Shown here: one piece after another, positions 22,072 to 33,649 of the stretch | Position numbering within the stretch: position 1 is the first letter of the stretch | How the letters are laid out: each line of letters opens with the position of its first letter | Assembly: GCA_030407085.1 (NCBI GenBank) | Contig: CM059587.1 | Span: 40,465,001-40,529,000, forward strand | Source: Trichopria drosophilae | Taxonomy: Eukaryota > Arthropoda > Insecta > Hymenoptera > Diapriidae | DNA length: 64,000 nt | Reading direction: 5' to 3' | Made by a program: the position numbers and the translations under genes | Notes under the pieces: model-generated | The model's input: only the letters and a program-made list of their open reading frames with translations | Database searches by the model: none | What the model was told of the DNA's origin: nothing

Positions 22072-25000
22072 TTACAAATAACTAAATATAATCTCACGTC
22101 CATTTCTTTCTTGAACTGGCCTATTATTGTTTGTGTCGTCATTGTCTAACTTGATTTTTCGAAATTCTGCTAACTGGAAGAATAAAATTTTATTAAATGA
22201 GTTCCAATATGACATAGAATATCTTACCAAATAGATATTTTCGAGACATAAAATATTTCGATACGTAAAATCTTACGGCCTTGTGTCGAACATTATTTTT
22301 CGGTACAAGTTTCGGTTCATTTTTCACGTCATCCGTGAAATTTCATTTTAAAAGTAGGCCGTAAAATCGGATTTTACGGTTATAGTTCAGAAACAGATGT
22401 TTTCATAACAAGGGCATAAAAACAGCTGGAGGCGATAGCAAAACCTTCCGGAGGGTATCAGTTATCCCTCCTGATGCAAAAGTGTTTACGCCCATGACAC
22501 GAATATGATTTTTCGACATAGTGTGTATAAAATTCGAGTATAGAGGTTACCTTTCGGTCGCTATTGCAACGATGTCTTATACATTAGACATTTTTGGATA
22601 CTGAAGATTCAAATTTACGCTACGTGTCAATGGAAAACATACTTTTCTAATTAAAAAAGGCATAAATTATTAATCATAAAAGACACCTACTTTTCTTAAT
22701 TCTGGCTTACAAAGAGTTGATTTAGCTCAAAGATTTTTTACACATATGGAAATTAATATGATGGAACGTGTGCAGCGAAAAGTTCTTAGATTCCTTGGGA
22801 TTAAGTCTGGTCATCGTATGCCGCGTTTGGATCACAATTACAATGTCATTGCCAAAAATTTTAAGTTTCCAACTATTAAATCATATATTGCATTCTTAAC
22901 ATGATGTATCATTTATAGTTTATCGCATTTTAAAGTTTCTATCAGGCGCCGTCTTGTCATGGATTATTTCCACACCATGTTCCAATTGGAATCCACAGAT
23001 TTTTTTAATCGACCTACCGAAATAATTACATATACTTTTTTGCTCCATTCATATACTTAAGCACGCGTGGAAGACTTCAAATGTAATTATTAGAGATTGT
23101 ATTTCTTAGGGTGGATTTAAACATTATCATAAGAATATTTATATGAATACTATATATGACACCAGCTCGTCGGCTAAGACTAATAAATGTTAGAAAATAA
23201 TAATATTGCACAATTTATTTAAAATAATTATTGATATAAACAAATTACTTTTAAAAAAGGATAATTTTCGGAAGAAATTCGGTATATCAGGGTTTTCGAG
23301 GTTGCTGATTACGAATACGGTGTGAAATTTTCAAAATTGAAAATGGCGGATCCAATATGGCCGTCCAAAAATTTTAAAAAAGGTCATATTTGGTATAAGG
23401 AATTTTTTAAGTAGTTGATGACGTATCTGCTATTAAGTTTTCAAAATTTTTAATGGCCGAACTGATGTGGTAAATGAAAATTAAAACAAAATATATTTTA
23501 TCAGAAATTTGATCTTTGGGCGTCAAGGAATATTTAATCACAAATAATTGAAATTTTCAATGTTTTTATGAAGATGCATGTATTTGGATTTCTATCTTTC
23601 ATAATTATAATTTAATGCAAAATTTTTTTTAGTATACATTTGTAAATTTTATTGACCAGAGCTTTTAGTCAAACCCAGAGACATATACGAGGACGTGCCT
23701 GTTGAAGTCACCATTTTTTTATTTTGTTTTTAAGTTTTTATTTTTTGAGTCGCATGTTTGACAATACCATCTCTTGGAGAATAAAAGTCCGCTTATGAAC
23801 CGATCATTATGCATTTTTATGTGAATTTCAGATTGACGCGGGTAAATGGATACTTCTAATGGAATAGAAATTAATTTAGATAGTCGAGTTATTGCAGATT
23901 TGACCGATGAAATCTTGTTGATCATTTTCATAGCGTATTCTTTGATAATGTTTTTACACGTATAGATTCACTCATATCTTTGAAAATTAATAACGTACCA
24001 GCTTATGGAATCAATATATCAAAATTATTTAAAAAAAAAATGAAAGTTTTTAAAAACTGTGGTCATATTGGATCCATTTTAAATTTTGAAAATCCCACAT
24101 GGGGTTCGTAATCAGTGGCCGAAAGAACCCCTATATAGCAAATAGTTGAAAAATTACTTCTTTTCTAAATTTTGGTCGGCTATATCGGATATGCCATTTT
24201 CATTTTTTAAAACTGCTCAAAAGTGTCAAGAACAAGCGCGAGGGCATCTTCACTTTAGCTAAACTACAGGCGTCTACCCCTAACTTGCAGCTTGTGAGGT
24301 TAGGAAACTGCTGTTACATTTGGCTCCCACTAATTCGGATGTAAACTCGAATTTCACTCCCACTATGACGAAAAATACATCGTTATACGGTGCAAAACTA
24401 TCTTAGTAAAAATGGAAGCGTACTCTAGGAGGAAGTAAAGCGTACAAGAAGCGTCCATTAATTGTACGGTTTAAATACATTCGGAAAAAAAGTAAATGGT
24501 TACTAAGCGTTTACAAAGCTGACTTTGAATAAAGCGAATTAGAAAAATAACCTTCCCTGGCGAGAATTGAAAAGTAAAACACGGAATTACAGAAAATAGT
24601 TACATTAACTATTTCGGTAGTAAACAAGACCATGGCATTGTTCCTTTTACTATTTTTTAATACTTAAACCTTATTTCAATACTTTATCCCCTTACATAAC
24701 CTCAAACGTACCGTACTTTTACAATCGAATAGTCCCTTTTAATATTCGTGGATAATAAAATAGATGTAACAAAATTAATTAAACGAAAATAATTACAATA
24801 TTCTGAGTTGTAAATATAACATACAATTAAGAACTTTTCACGTTGTTAATTCTACATTATTAGATGTTACAACCACTTCTACCTTTTTTCACGGTTCGGC
24901 CTTTTTAAACTGCGTGTGTACAAAATCACGCGTTTGAACAACTTGAAATGCGTTAAATGATATATCGAATTTTTAATCGGGTTAACCTGGCCGTATCCCA

Positions 25001-28000
25001 GCCCTGTTTCTATTGGGGTCAAATCGCACTAATTCTACTCGGGATCTTCAGGAGGAATAACTTTGTATACAATGTGTCCTCTTCTTAAACGCGAATCATC
25101 ACGTAGGTGGTGGAGAAAAATATTATTTTAAATGTACAATAACATCATCATACAGAAAAAGCTTGAGTAGCTTTATACAGTGTACGAATGCGCTTATTGA
25201 GCCGTACAAATCGTAAAATGGCTTCCCGGGAAATATGCTTCAATTTTTACCAGTATGCATAATTACGTAATAACTTAGCATCATGTATAATTTATAAAAT
25301 TAGTCATTGTTACGATTTTAAATGTTTTTAATAATCTTTTTGCTTTTGAAGAACACGTACCGTAGCTTGATTGACCATTGGTGAACTTTTATATATTAAC
25401 CAAATGACTGTTTCAGTGCAAGGTGGTGACGTTTTTGACCCATCGTATTTGGCGTAAGGAAATGTCTTATTTTTTAATAGTTCCGTTGAACTCCAAAGGC
25501 TAAGAGGGTGTTGTTCTAGTGGTATTGAGGTACCTGGTTCCTTTATTTGTGACAGAATTTTACCAAGTACATCAAATCCTTTAGTTATGTTATCAGGCTC
25601 GGCTGTCAACTAAAAGTAAGAAACCTTAATTCTATTATACAATATAAAAACTCTGAATTATTTTCATCGCATTTAATTAAAAACTGAAACATTTCCAGAT
25701 AGTGCGGACATTATATAATGAGAGAAGAAATTTATAAAGGTTAGTAAAACTTTAAAGATCATTCCATGCTAAAAATATCAAAGTTGTGGCCGATGTAACA
25801 GAATACAATGAAAAAGAAACATTTGAAAGGTATATATGTAAAAAATATTCTAGTGAAACATTTTTCTAATATTTTGAAAATGGCGGCCGTCACAACACGA
25901 TTACTCAATTTCTTAAAATTGCGTTAACTATTTGTCTAATTATCGGATTTAAATGTGACGACCGGCAATTTTTAATTAAGTGCTTTTATTGAAAAATAAA
26001 TTAATTTTAAAAAAATTGTCATTTTGTTATGAAATTGACCGAAAATATTTTTTAACTTTAATTTTGGTACTGAGCTTGTGTTTTTTTTTGAACCCGGATT
26101 AGGTATTTTGAAGAAAATGATCCCTAATGTCATTATTATTGAAAGTAGAATATATCTTCATTTATGTTTTCTGCAAAATCAAAACGTGTTTAGGGATACA
26201 GAAACAATGATTGAATGGAGCAAACAAAACACTACAAATGAGTTCTGACATATGACAGAAGAAAAGTGTTGCAACAACTGGAATGTTACTTTCGTGATTC
26301 AGAATTAAAATACATGCTATAAAATTTGGGTTAGATTATTAGGCACTGGTATCTACAGTTAAAAAGTTCTAACGGACAATCAAGATTTCTAGGTTAAATA
26401 TAAAAATAGAAAGTAATAATAGTAAGAATGGTACTGATAGCAACTATCCAGTAAATAGTTTTTTTTTGTATCAAATTCTATAATATACATACTCGAATGT
26501 CAGGAAACAGTAAATTTAATCATTTTATTTTGTTTACTTCAAAACCTAGCAAAATTCCTCCGTGTGTATTACACGATCTCCATTCATACAAACCTCTGCC
26601 AATTGAGTTACCATCATTATGCCATCCGATTTGTCTTGTGCGCTTGCGATATTACCATATTCTCTTTTATAACATGTCAACTGCAGTTCCATGGGTGAAC
26701 TGTAAAAATGATAATTTCACTATTTTTATGAAAAGTGTTATATATATCTATAAATAGTCACAAGTTATATTTAATCTTTTTGAACATATTCTTCATGTAA
26801 GGAAAAAAATTGTCTTAGAAATTTAACCATCCGAAGTGAAACAAAAATGAACGGGGACAAAATTCAACAATTCGGAAATGGAAGAAATAAAAAGATATAA
26901 CACCCGGTATAAAATTGAATGTAGAAATTGAAAGCTTTATTTCTGTTCAGAAACCCTTTGAGCCACAGACTGCCAGCAGTGCACCATAATCATTCATTAT
27001 TTTGTATACTCCTCGAGTGCAAAATGAAAGATTTCAACTCATTTTTTGCCTCGCTATCCTTCTGACAGTTTATACAAATGACAAACTTACCTTATATGAT
27101 TACAAATTTGTTAAATATGCTAACAACTGACCTTTAGAAACTTAAATAATTAACGTAAAAATCGTTTACCCGTTAGGTTATATAAATTTCAAACTGAGCT
27201 TGTAGGGGCTGTTTTAATTAAAAATGAAAAATGTATGGGTCAATGTGGTGGACGAAATAAACAAAATTCAAACAAAATTTTTCAAAGAAAACATACTCGA
27301 AATAGTTGCAGCAACTGAAAATATTTTTGAGGTATTATGCCCAAAATTTTTAGTGTAATTTATTATTTTTTAATTATTATTTTTTAGTCGGTTCAACCAT
27401 TTAGTTTTTTCCGTGCATCCTTACTTTTCTTGGAGACATTTCATATAATTGATTATAAAAGTCAAAACAGTTTTCGTCAAATTACATCTTTTGTTATTCA
27501 TTTTTATTTCCATATTAAATAACGAATATCACCTTTTTCCATTAACAGTATGCTCGCTGCCAACATCGTCGGTTGATCCCCATCGAAACTGCAATCTGGC
27601 ACATCGGTAATCGTTTTTCAGTGGACCATCCCTGTATGATACTGGGTTTTCATCGGCATATTCTGCATCGATTTGCACTGTCGTCAAGAAACAATAAATG
27701 AATATATTACTAAATGTTATAATATGAGGATTAAATTCTAATTTTATATTGAATACCAGTGTGACCGGTGTTAGTGATTTGCAAGTGTGATGGAAGAACA
27801 TCCATTCCTTCGATAGTCAAATGGCCAATGTTGTTTTGCCAATCTGCTGACTGGAAATCGAGATCAATCGGCGATTGCTTCTTTCCACCACAAGACGGAT
27901 AAAGTTGTGCCCATTGTTTGGTATTTTTATAGTTGTAATTTATTTCTGCTCAATTATATTAACGCATATACTGATGTGATATCGAATATTTAAAATGTAT

Positions 28001-31000
28001 TAATTTTGTTACTTCGTTATTTTGGTGAATTTACGATTAACATTCGCAGTATTTGTCATACAAACATGGTTTGGAATAATAAACTATCCTCATGAGACCC
28101 CTTTAACTTTTTAATGCTAGAAATATAGTTTTCGAGACTCGTTAATTCAGTGCAGTACCAATTAGAATAAAAACGTCGGAAAAGATTATTCCAAATCTAT
28201 ATTTGCCAATATTTTGGCATACTCATTCGATTGGCTTAGGTTCAAATGCATAAAAACTCATTTCAAACGGCATTTTTACCTTAAAATACCTGTCCTTTTC
28301 ACCTGCCTGGTTTTAAAATAGTGCAATTGGAATACGAAATAAAAAATTACTAGCTTAGATAGAAACTTAATTAACGTAAACTACAACGGATGAACGTTCG
28401 TTCAATGTTAACCCTTATTGACCCAATTTGTCCGTTTTTTTCTGTCAATTTTAAGCACGGACAATTGTTTTTATTTTTGCTAAAAGAAATCTAAACATTT
28501 GTAAATGGGTATTTTCAAGTGTACTCTTTCAGAATCCGTCACGAAAATTTTGAAAAAACCACCCTTTACTACCCTACTTCGAAAGAGGTCTTAGCAGAAA
28601 ATGTAAAAATAATAAAGTTATACACACAAGAAATTCATTTTTCGCCGTAGAGGAGTTATGCGACCACACCTAAAATGAATTAAAAACATGATAAATACCG
28701 TGCTACTTCCGGTCTTCATCCATAAAACTATCAATGATGAGTAGAGATTATTTCATAACTTTGTCATACGTATTGTCTTTAGTATAAAAGCTGCTCATAT
28801 TTCTTTATAGAACTTAATTTATTTGAACTTTTTCGTATCAAAAATAGTATTTTTGAACAACTGCCGATTTTCACCCCTATCTTATGGAGTGGTAACGAAA
28901 TTTAACCTTGGATAACAAAATGAAAGATATTTTTTCAATAAAATTTTTTGTAAAAGTGTTATTTTAGGTGTGGTCGCACAACCCCTTTGATGAAAAATTA
29001 ATTTTTTTGTATGTATAACTTTATTACTTTGACATTTTGAGCCGGAGTTTTCGTGCTGTCAATTATCGCCAAGACCTCTTTCTCAGCAAAAATACGATTT
29101 AAACAAAAAATTATCTTAAAAAATTATATTTTTTTTAAATTGAAAAATAGGGTAGGAAATGGTGGTTTTCAACATTTTTGTGCCGGATTCTGAAAGAGCA
29201 CACTTGAAAATACCAGTCTACAAATGTTCAAATTTTTGTTAGTATAAACAGAATTGTCCGTGCTTAAAATTGACGGACAAAAACGGCCAAATAGGGTTAA
29301 GTTAGTGTTTCTCATTTTTGTCACGAAATAAGTCAAACTTAACATTTCGATGTGACGACCACTCTGTTGTTCCTAATACTTTCTCGTTCACTATTTCTGT
29401 GAAAGATTAAGGCGAGATCATGGTTAGACTAGCCAGACATAATGATGTTTCGCCAGACTGATTTTTTTTTATACAGTTTGGCGACTCCAATTTTCTGTTT
29501 GAAAATGAATATAACGGTTTTTATATTTTAATCGGTCTCCCTTTTATCTAGCGTCGATCATTATGTCGAGTTTTATTGATTTTATGCAGAATAAGCAAGC
29601 TTTTTCGTAGAGAAGTTGATGTTCTGTCACTTTGTCGAAAACATTCTTTGGTCGAGCTGGTTCTTTGAAAATAAACGCAAAAAACGTGTATTTTTCACTA
29701 TTTTTAAATCGTTTTCCTTAATATATTTCTATTAACTCAAAAAACTAATCAGATGTAAGATAGGCCATGCCAAACAAGAACGTCCTACGTACTTTGTAAT
29801 CTGTATTTTTGTATTCGAATTATCGCATGTACAAAAAAAAAACACATTCAGACGGACGAGTGGCCAAGTCGGCCAAATTTTATACCTCGTCTGACTTATG
29901 TTCAGGTTCGAAGTAATAAAACACTAATTACACTTATGTAGGTGTACCCGTATGAGTACGATATTAGGTTTATTTCGATAGGTCATTCCATTCTCGAGAT
30001 GGAATTAAAAATGTCCGCCATCCATGGGACGTTACAATGCCACGAAACGTTACACCGACGATTTTCGTAATTTATTTATCTTAAAGTCTAAATAATTAAG
30101 AACATAATATTATGTCACTACGATTAAACAAAAATTTACATTTTACCATTACTAGTAGATCAAAAAGATAATTTTTTACAATATTATGACATGCATGTTT
30201 TTACTAAGTAAGAACTGTAACGTTTCGAAAGAAAAAGAAATCAAAATTAAATAACACACTGTACGAAAGTACTACTAATGTCAACGAAAATCAAATGCAT
30301 GAATTTCTTTAGTTCCGGAATGTTACATTTCCTTTTTTTATTCATTTTTCAAGATGTAAACGTGTACAAATATAATTTTGACTTGGTGTTATAATAATAC
30401 GAAATATCACACATGAATTTGGTTTATTTTAAATATGTAATACATCTTACAAAGAAAAAGAGCGTATCTTCATTGAAAAAAGCTTTAACTTTATTTTAAA
30501 AACCCACAATATATGTAAACTTCCACGTCAAAACCTTGAAAGTTGATTTTTTTAATCTTGTTGAAGGAAATAAGAAGCCACCATCTTAATTTTTTTAGAT
30601 TTTTTCAATTTAGAAGCTAGAATTTTTGTGAAAAAATCCGTTTTTCTAAGTAACTCTACGGTTCTATTGGTCGTACCTGGACGAATAAAAATTGATAATT
30701 TAGGATTTTTTGTGGCTATCCACAAATTTTTATCTCGTTTCAACATGCTATAAATTTCGAGATTGATGATTTCAAATTGTATGACACGTTTTCTTCATAA
30801 AATTTTCATGAATTTTTAACAATAAAACAAATTTTTTAAGGTAAACACCCGCAAGTATTTTTCATTTACATTACACGCGATATTTCATTCATCAATTTTT
30901 AATTCTAAATGATTGTTAACGACCATTAAATATATTCGAACGGATGCATACTTTGTTTTTAATGATTTTGACAAATTTATATTGTCAAATTTTTTTGCAG

Positions 31001-31511
31001 TTTTTTTAAATGATAATTCATCGCTTGAGTATTTTTGAATACTGCACATTTTTAAATTACGATATCTAAATTTTCATTGCTCGTACAGAAATGTATAAAT
31101 AATACATGTATAACAACGATATTATTGGGTTATTGCAGAAAACATTTTATTGTTAACCGTTTCGATTTTTATTTTACTTATTTATTTAACATTAGAAACA
31201 ATACTTTCACAAAATATATTAACGAATCTTTGATCCAACATGTTCGAGAGACAGTGAAAATGGACAGAATTTTTTTTTATTATTGGCAGAATTTGAATTA
31301 TTTTTATATTTTTAGAGGAAAAAATCAGTTGAGTGTAACTTTATGAAAATACAGATTCTATAATTAAATATATCAAATAATATATTTTATAATAAGAATG
31401 AGCAAAGATGCATGGAGAAAACGTACCGTTTTCACAATCCGATTGTGTTGTTATTTGGACGGCCATCAAAATTACACAAAGTACGGGGAAACATAAATTG
31501 CCGAAATACAT
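22072..31511 (-). CDS. CA-B: secreted carbonic-anhydrase-like protein without zinc ligands (six exons)
   Basis: Exons: 31511-31427, 27945-27757, 27677-27533, 26699-26594, 25609-25361 and 22173-22072, giving 291 residues in frame with the same phases as CA-A. The first exon encodes a clear signal peptide (MYFGNLCFPVLCVILMAVQ). The fold is intact: CGGKKQSPIDL, GSEH gate motif, SKTSPPC loop, and RPVQERNGR near the C-terminus. All three zinc histidines are replaced: Q121 and R123 (LQFRWG where active enzymes have xHFHWG) and Q146 (MELQ). The Leu198 equivalent is Lys and Thr200 is Ser, while the shuttle histidine is kept (NTGHTV). Carbonic anhydrase activity is therefore not expected. No frameshift or internal stop is present, so it is probably a working non-catalytic protein. 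Function unknown. Confidence 0.9.
22255..22520. repeat. Cluster of TTTTACG hairpins in CA-B intron 5
   Basis: Several short stem-loops follow one another: CCGTAAAATCGGATTTTACGG at about 22,350, CCTTCCGGAGGG near 22,443 and others. Similar clusters occur at 13,506, 47,088 and 54,373. Confidence 0.45.
22730..23200 (+). pseudogene. 3' fragment of a non-LTR retrotransposon in CA-B intron 5
   Basis: A plus-strand broken frame starts MMERVQRKVLRFLGIKSGH and goes on through RLDHNYNVIAKNFKFPTIKS, the region just after the reverse-transcriptase thumb. It ends near an AATAAATG signal at about 23,180. It begins in the protein close to where the fragment at 18,625-20,000 stops. The two flank the last CA-B exon. 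Confidence 0.65.
23279..24150. mobile_element. Fold-back element with the ATGGCGGAT module
   Basis: The left arm (GGGTTTTCGAGGTTGCTGAT, then GAAAATGGCGGATCCAATAT) and the right arm (ATTGGATCCATTTTAAATTT, then GTTCGTAATCAGTGGCCG) are inverted partners. The module is shared with the elements at 812 and 9,644. Ends are approximate. Confidence 0.55.
24970..25043. mobile_element. Remnant of the GC-rich CCCAAGTAGAATT element, in CA-B intron 5
   Basis: Short similarity to the element at 47,296-47,585 (TATCCCAGCCCTGTTTCTAT against its TATCCCGACTGGGGTCC region) plus the right terminus AATTCTACTCGGG. The left half is missing. Confidence 0.5.
25610..27532. other. CA-B introns 3 and 4
   Basis: Apart from the coding exon at 26,594-26,699, these introns are AT-rich and hold no recognised element. 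Confidence 0.35.
28408..29300. mobile_element. Long fold-back piggyBac-type MITE in CA-B intron 1
   Basis: TTAA at 28408-28411 and 29297-29300. Terminal repeats start CCCTTATTGACCC at the left and, complemented, CCCTATTTGGCCG at the right. Both continue into GTCCGT, TGTCAATTTTAAGCACGG and farther. The arms pair over roughly 400 bp (for example AGAATCCGTCACGAAAATTT against AACATTTTTGTGCCGGATTC). No transposase is present. Confidence 0.82.
29850..29922 (+). pseudogene. tRNA-like fragment (A and B boxes)
   Basis: GAGTGGCCAAGTCGGCC resembles the A-box arm of a class II (Ser/Leu type) tRNA, and GGTTCGAAG matches a B box about 40 bp later. The expected acceptor stem does not close, so it is at best a tRNA relic or the head of a tRNA-derived SINE. 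Confidence 0.25.
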
Positions 31512-31640
31512 TTTTAATTAGACTAAATATTATACAGAGAATTTAAGGAAATTATTTTTTTTTTCGTAAAAAACTTAACAATTCTTATTTACTGAGAGGA
31601 AACGATTGGCAGGAAGAATGCAATCGCAACTAATTCCTCT

Positions 31641-31680
31641 TCTGACTGTCATGATCCTTATTCAATGAACATTCTTTATA
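31641..31680 (-). promoter_or_regulatory. Candidate CA-B core promoter
   Basis: On the minus strand TATAAAG (31680-31674) lies about 36 bp upstream of an initiator-like CAGTCAGA (about 31,648-31,641). This is 130 bp upstream of the start codon. Confidence 0.45.
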
Positions 31681-31699
31681 GCTGGGCTATAAATGTGGC

Positions 31700-33300
31700 A
31701 TCGTAATTCATTGTTAATGTGATGGGTATTTATTGAAATCGTATTTTAAGTATACATTATTAGGACGTAAAAATGTTATCAAAAATTACCGATGTCACAT
31801 TTTGCATAGGTTGGATAACATGAATAAAAGAAAGAAACTGTTCTTTTCAGAAAAACGTAATTGTAAAAAATAAACAGATATACTGGCGTACAGTTTAGAA
31901 TAGTTTCATCGAGATTCATGTTTCATTTGTTCGGTATTAAATGTTGGGAGTTACTCAATAATGTATAACAATAAAAATTAAATTATAATAATCCGGACAT
32001 AATTTTTTTTTTAATCATAACCCATACTTTACCACAAATGAAGTATTTTATGGAATAATCGCGAATTGGTTGATAAACTAGGCAATCGGATTAAAAATCG
32101 GAAGCTTTGTACAGATTCTAATTTTGAACCATAAATGTCAGCAGCTTGTGCACGTAATTACCGGACAACATATTTAGTTTTAGTATCGATTATTTATGGT
32201 ATTGATAACGTGTTTATTCTTCGGGAAGGAAGAATAGAAATTCATTGTGTCGCGTCGTAATCTTAAAAAATTGGATAATAAACCCAACATTTATTTCTTT
32301 AAATAGTTAGATACATTAATGTATGATATGTGAAATAGAAAGGTTATTTATTAATATTTACGGATGGTCATAATATTTGTTGAAAAATATTTTTATACGA
32401 ATTTAGGGAATACATTGATTTAATAAATTTGCAGTATTGCACCATAAACTTCAACAAACACAAAAAAATATACGTAAGATAGAGAAATACCTTTTAATTC
32501 AAGTAAACATTTACTTACTACTATTTATCCGTATTATATACTTACTTTTATATAAGATCATAAAATGTTTGTTTCAGTGGACGTGTAATAAATTTTTCAG
32601 TAATTAGTAGCGGTTTAATTCAGTCACCATAATAAATATAATTTTGTATTCACGTTTCATTCTTGACGCCAAAGGACGTATAATAAATTAGACATTCCGT
32701 TTTAATGATTACTCGTCAATACTTACAGTTAACACAATCGTGACATTTTTAATTTTACCGTTTTTACACTTGATTACAGTTCAGACATCCAGAAAATCTT
32801 GGGATACCAAATTATATGCAATTCTATCTAAAATTGTGAACTTTGAATTTTCCAAAAACTTTCGTGTAGTTTTTTAGATTTTGATTAATTTTCGTAGTGA
32901 AAAATCCGGTTTATTTATTGAACGGATTCATAGCTCCCCCCGAACAGTTTCGTGAACTCCACATTCCATGAAATATTGATCGCTATTGGCATCAGAAATC
33001 CAATCAAGACCAAAATAACAATTTTTGTACCAATCTTGCAGTAAGGCGTATTTATTTATAATTTATGCAGTACAGTTTTGTGTCTGCACAGAAAAACTAA
33101 ATAAAATTATTGGCATTAATGAATACTGGTTGGAGTAGATAAATGTACGCCACTAACGATAAGTACTATCAAACATATCTAATATCACTGCAGAATTATA
33201 TAAAACTACTAAAAGTGATGTAAGATACCATTTGTAGTATTAAAACACGTTCCAAAGTCAATAAGTAGAATTCGAATCTATTACAAAGCATCTAAACCTA
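31700..33300. other. Spacer upstream of CA-B
   Basis: AT-rich, with no recognised gene or repeat. Confidence 0.35.
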
Positions 33301-33649
33301 CAATATTCCATATGACCTTCATATCGACCCACATGTGCCGAATAACCACACCAATCATGCAGATACAACGCTGTCCAGTAGATAACCTTAATAATGTGTC
33401 GAATAATTTTCAAAGTAACCAGGAATTTATCCATACACGACCTCATCGATATCGAATACAAAATCGAGGTACAAAGTCCTGTAACCGGTATCTCATCCCC
33501 CCTCTCATCCCAATCGGGGTACCATGGGACATCCAGGGAGTCGTCAAAAATCCGTAACTCCACTCGCAACAACCGATCTCGAAAAATTTTCTCGGGTCCT
33601 TTTCTACTAAAGCGGTGCCTCTCTAACTGTTCCTCCACCCCCGAAAGCT

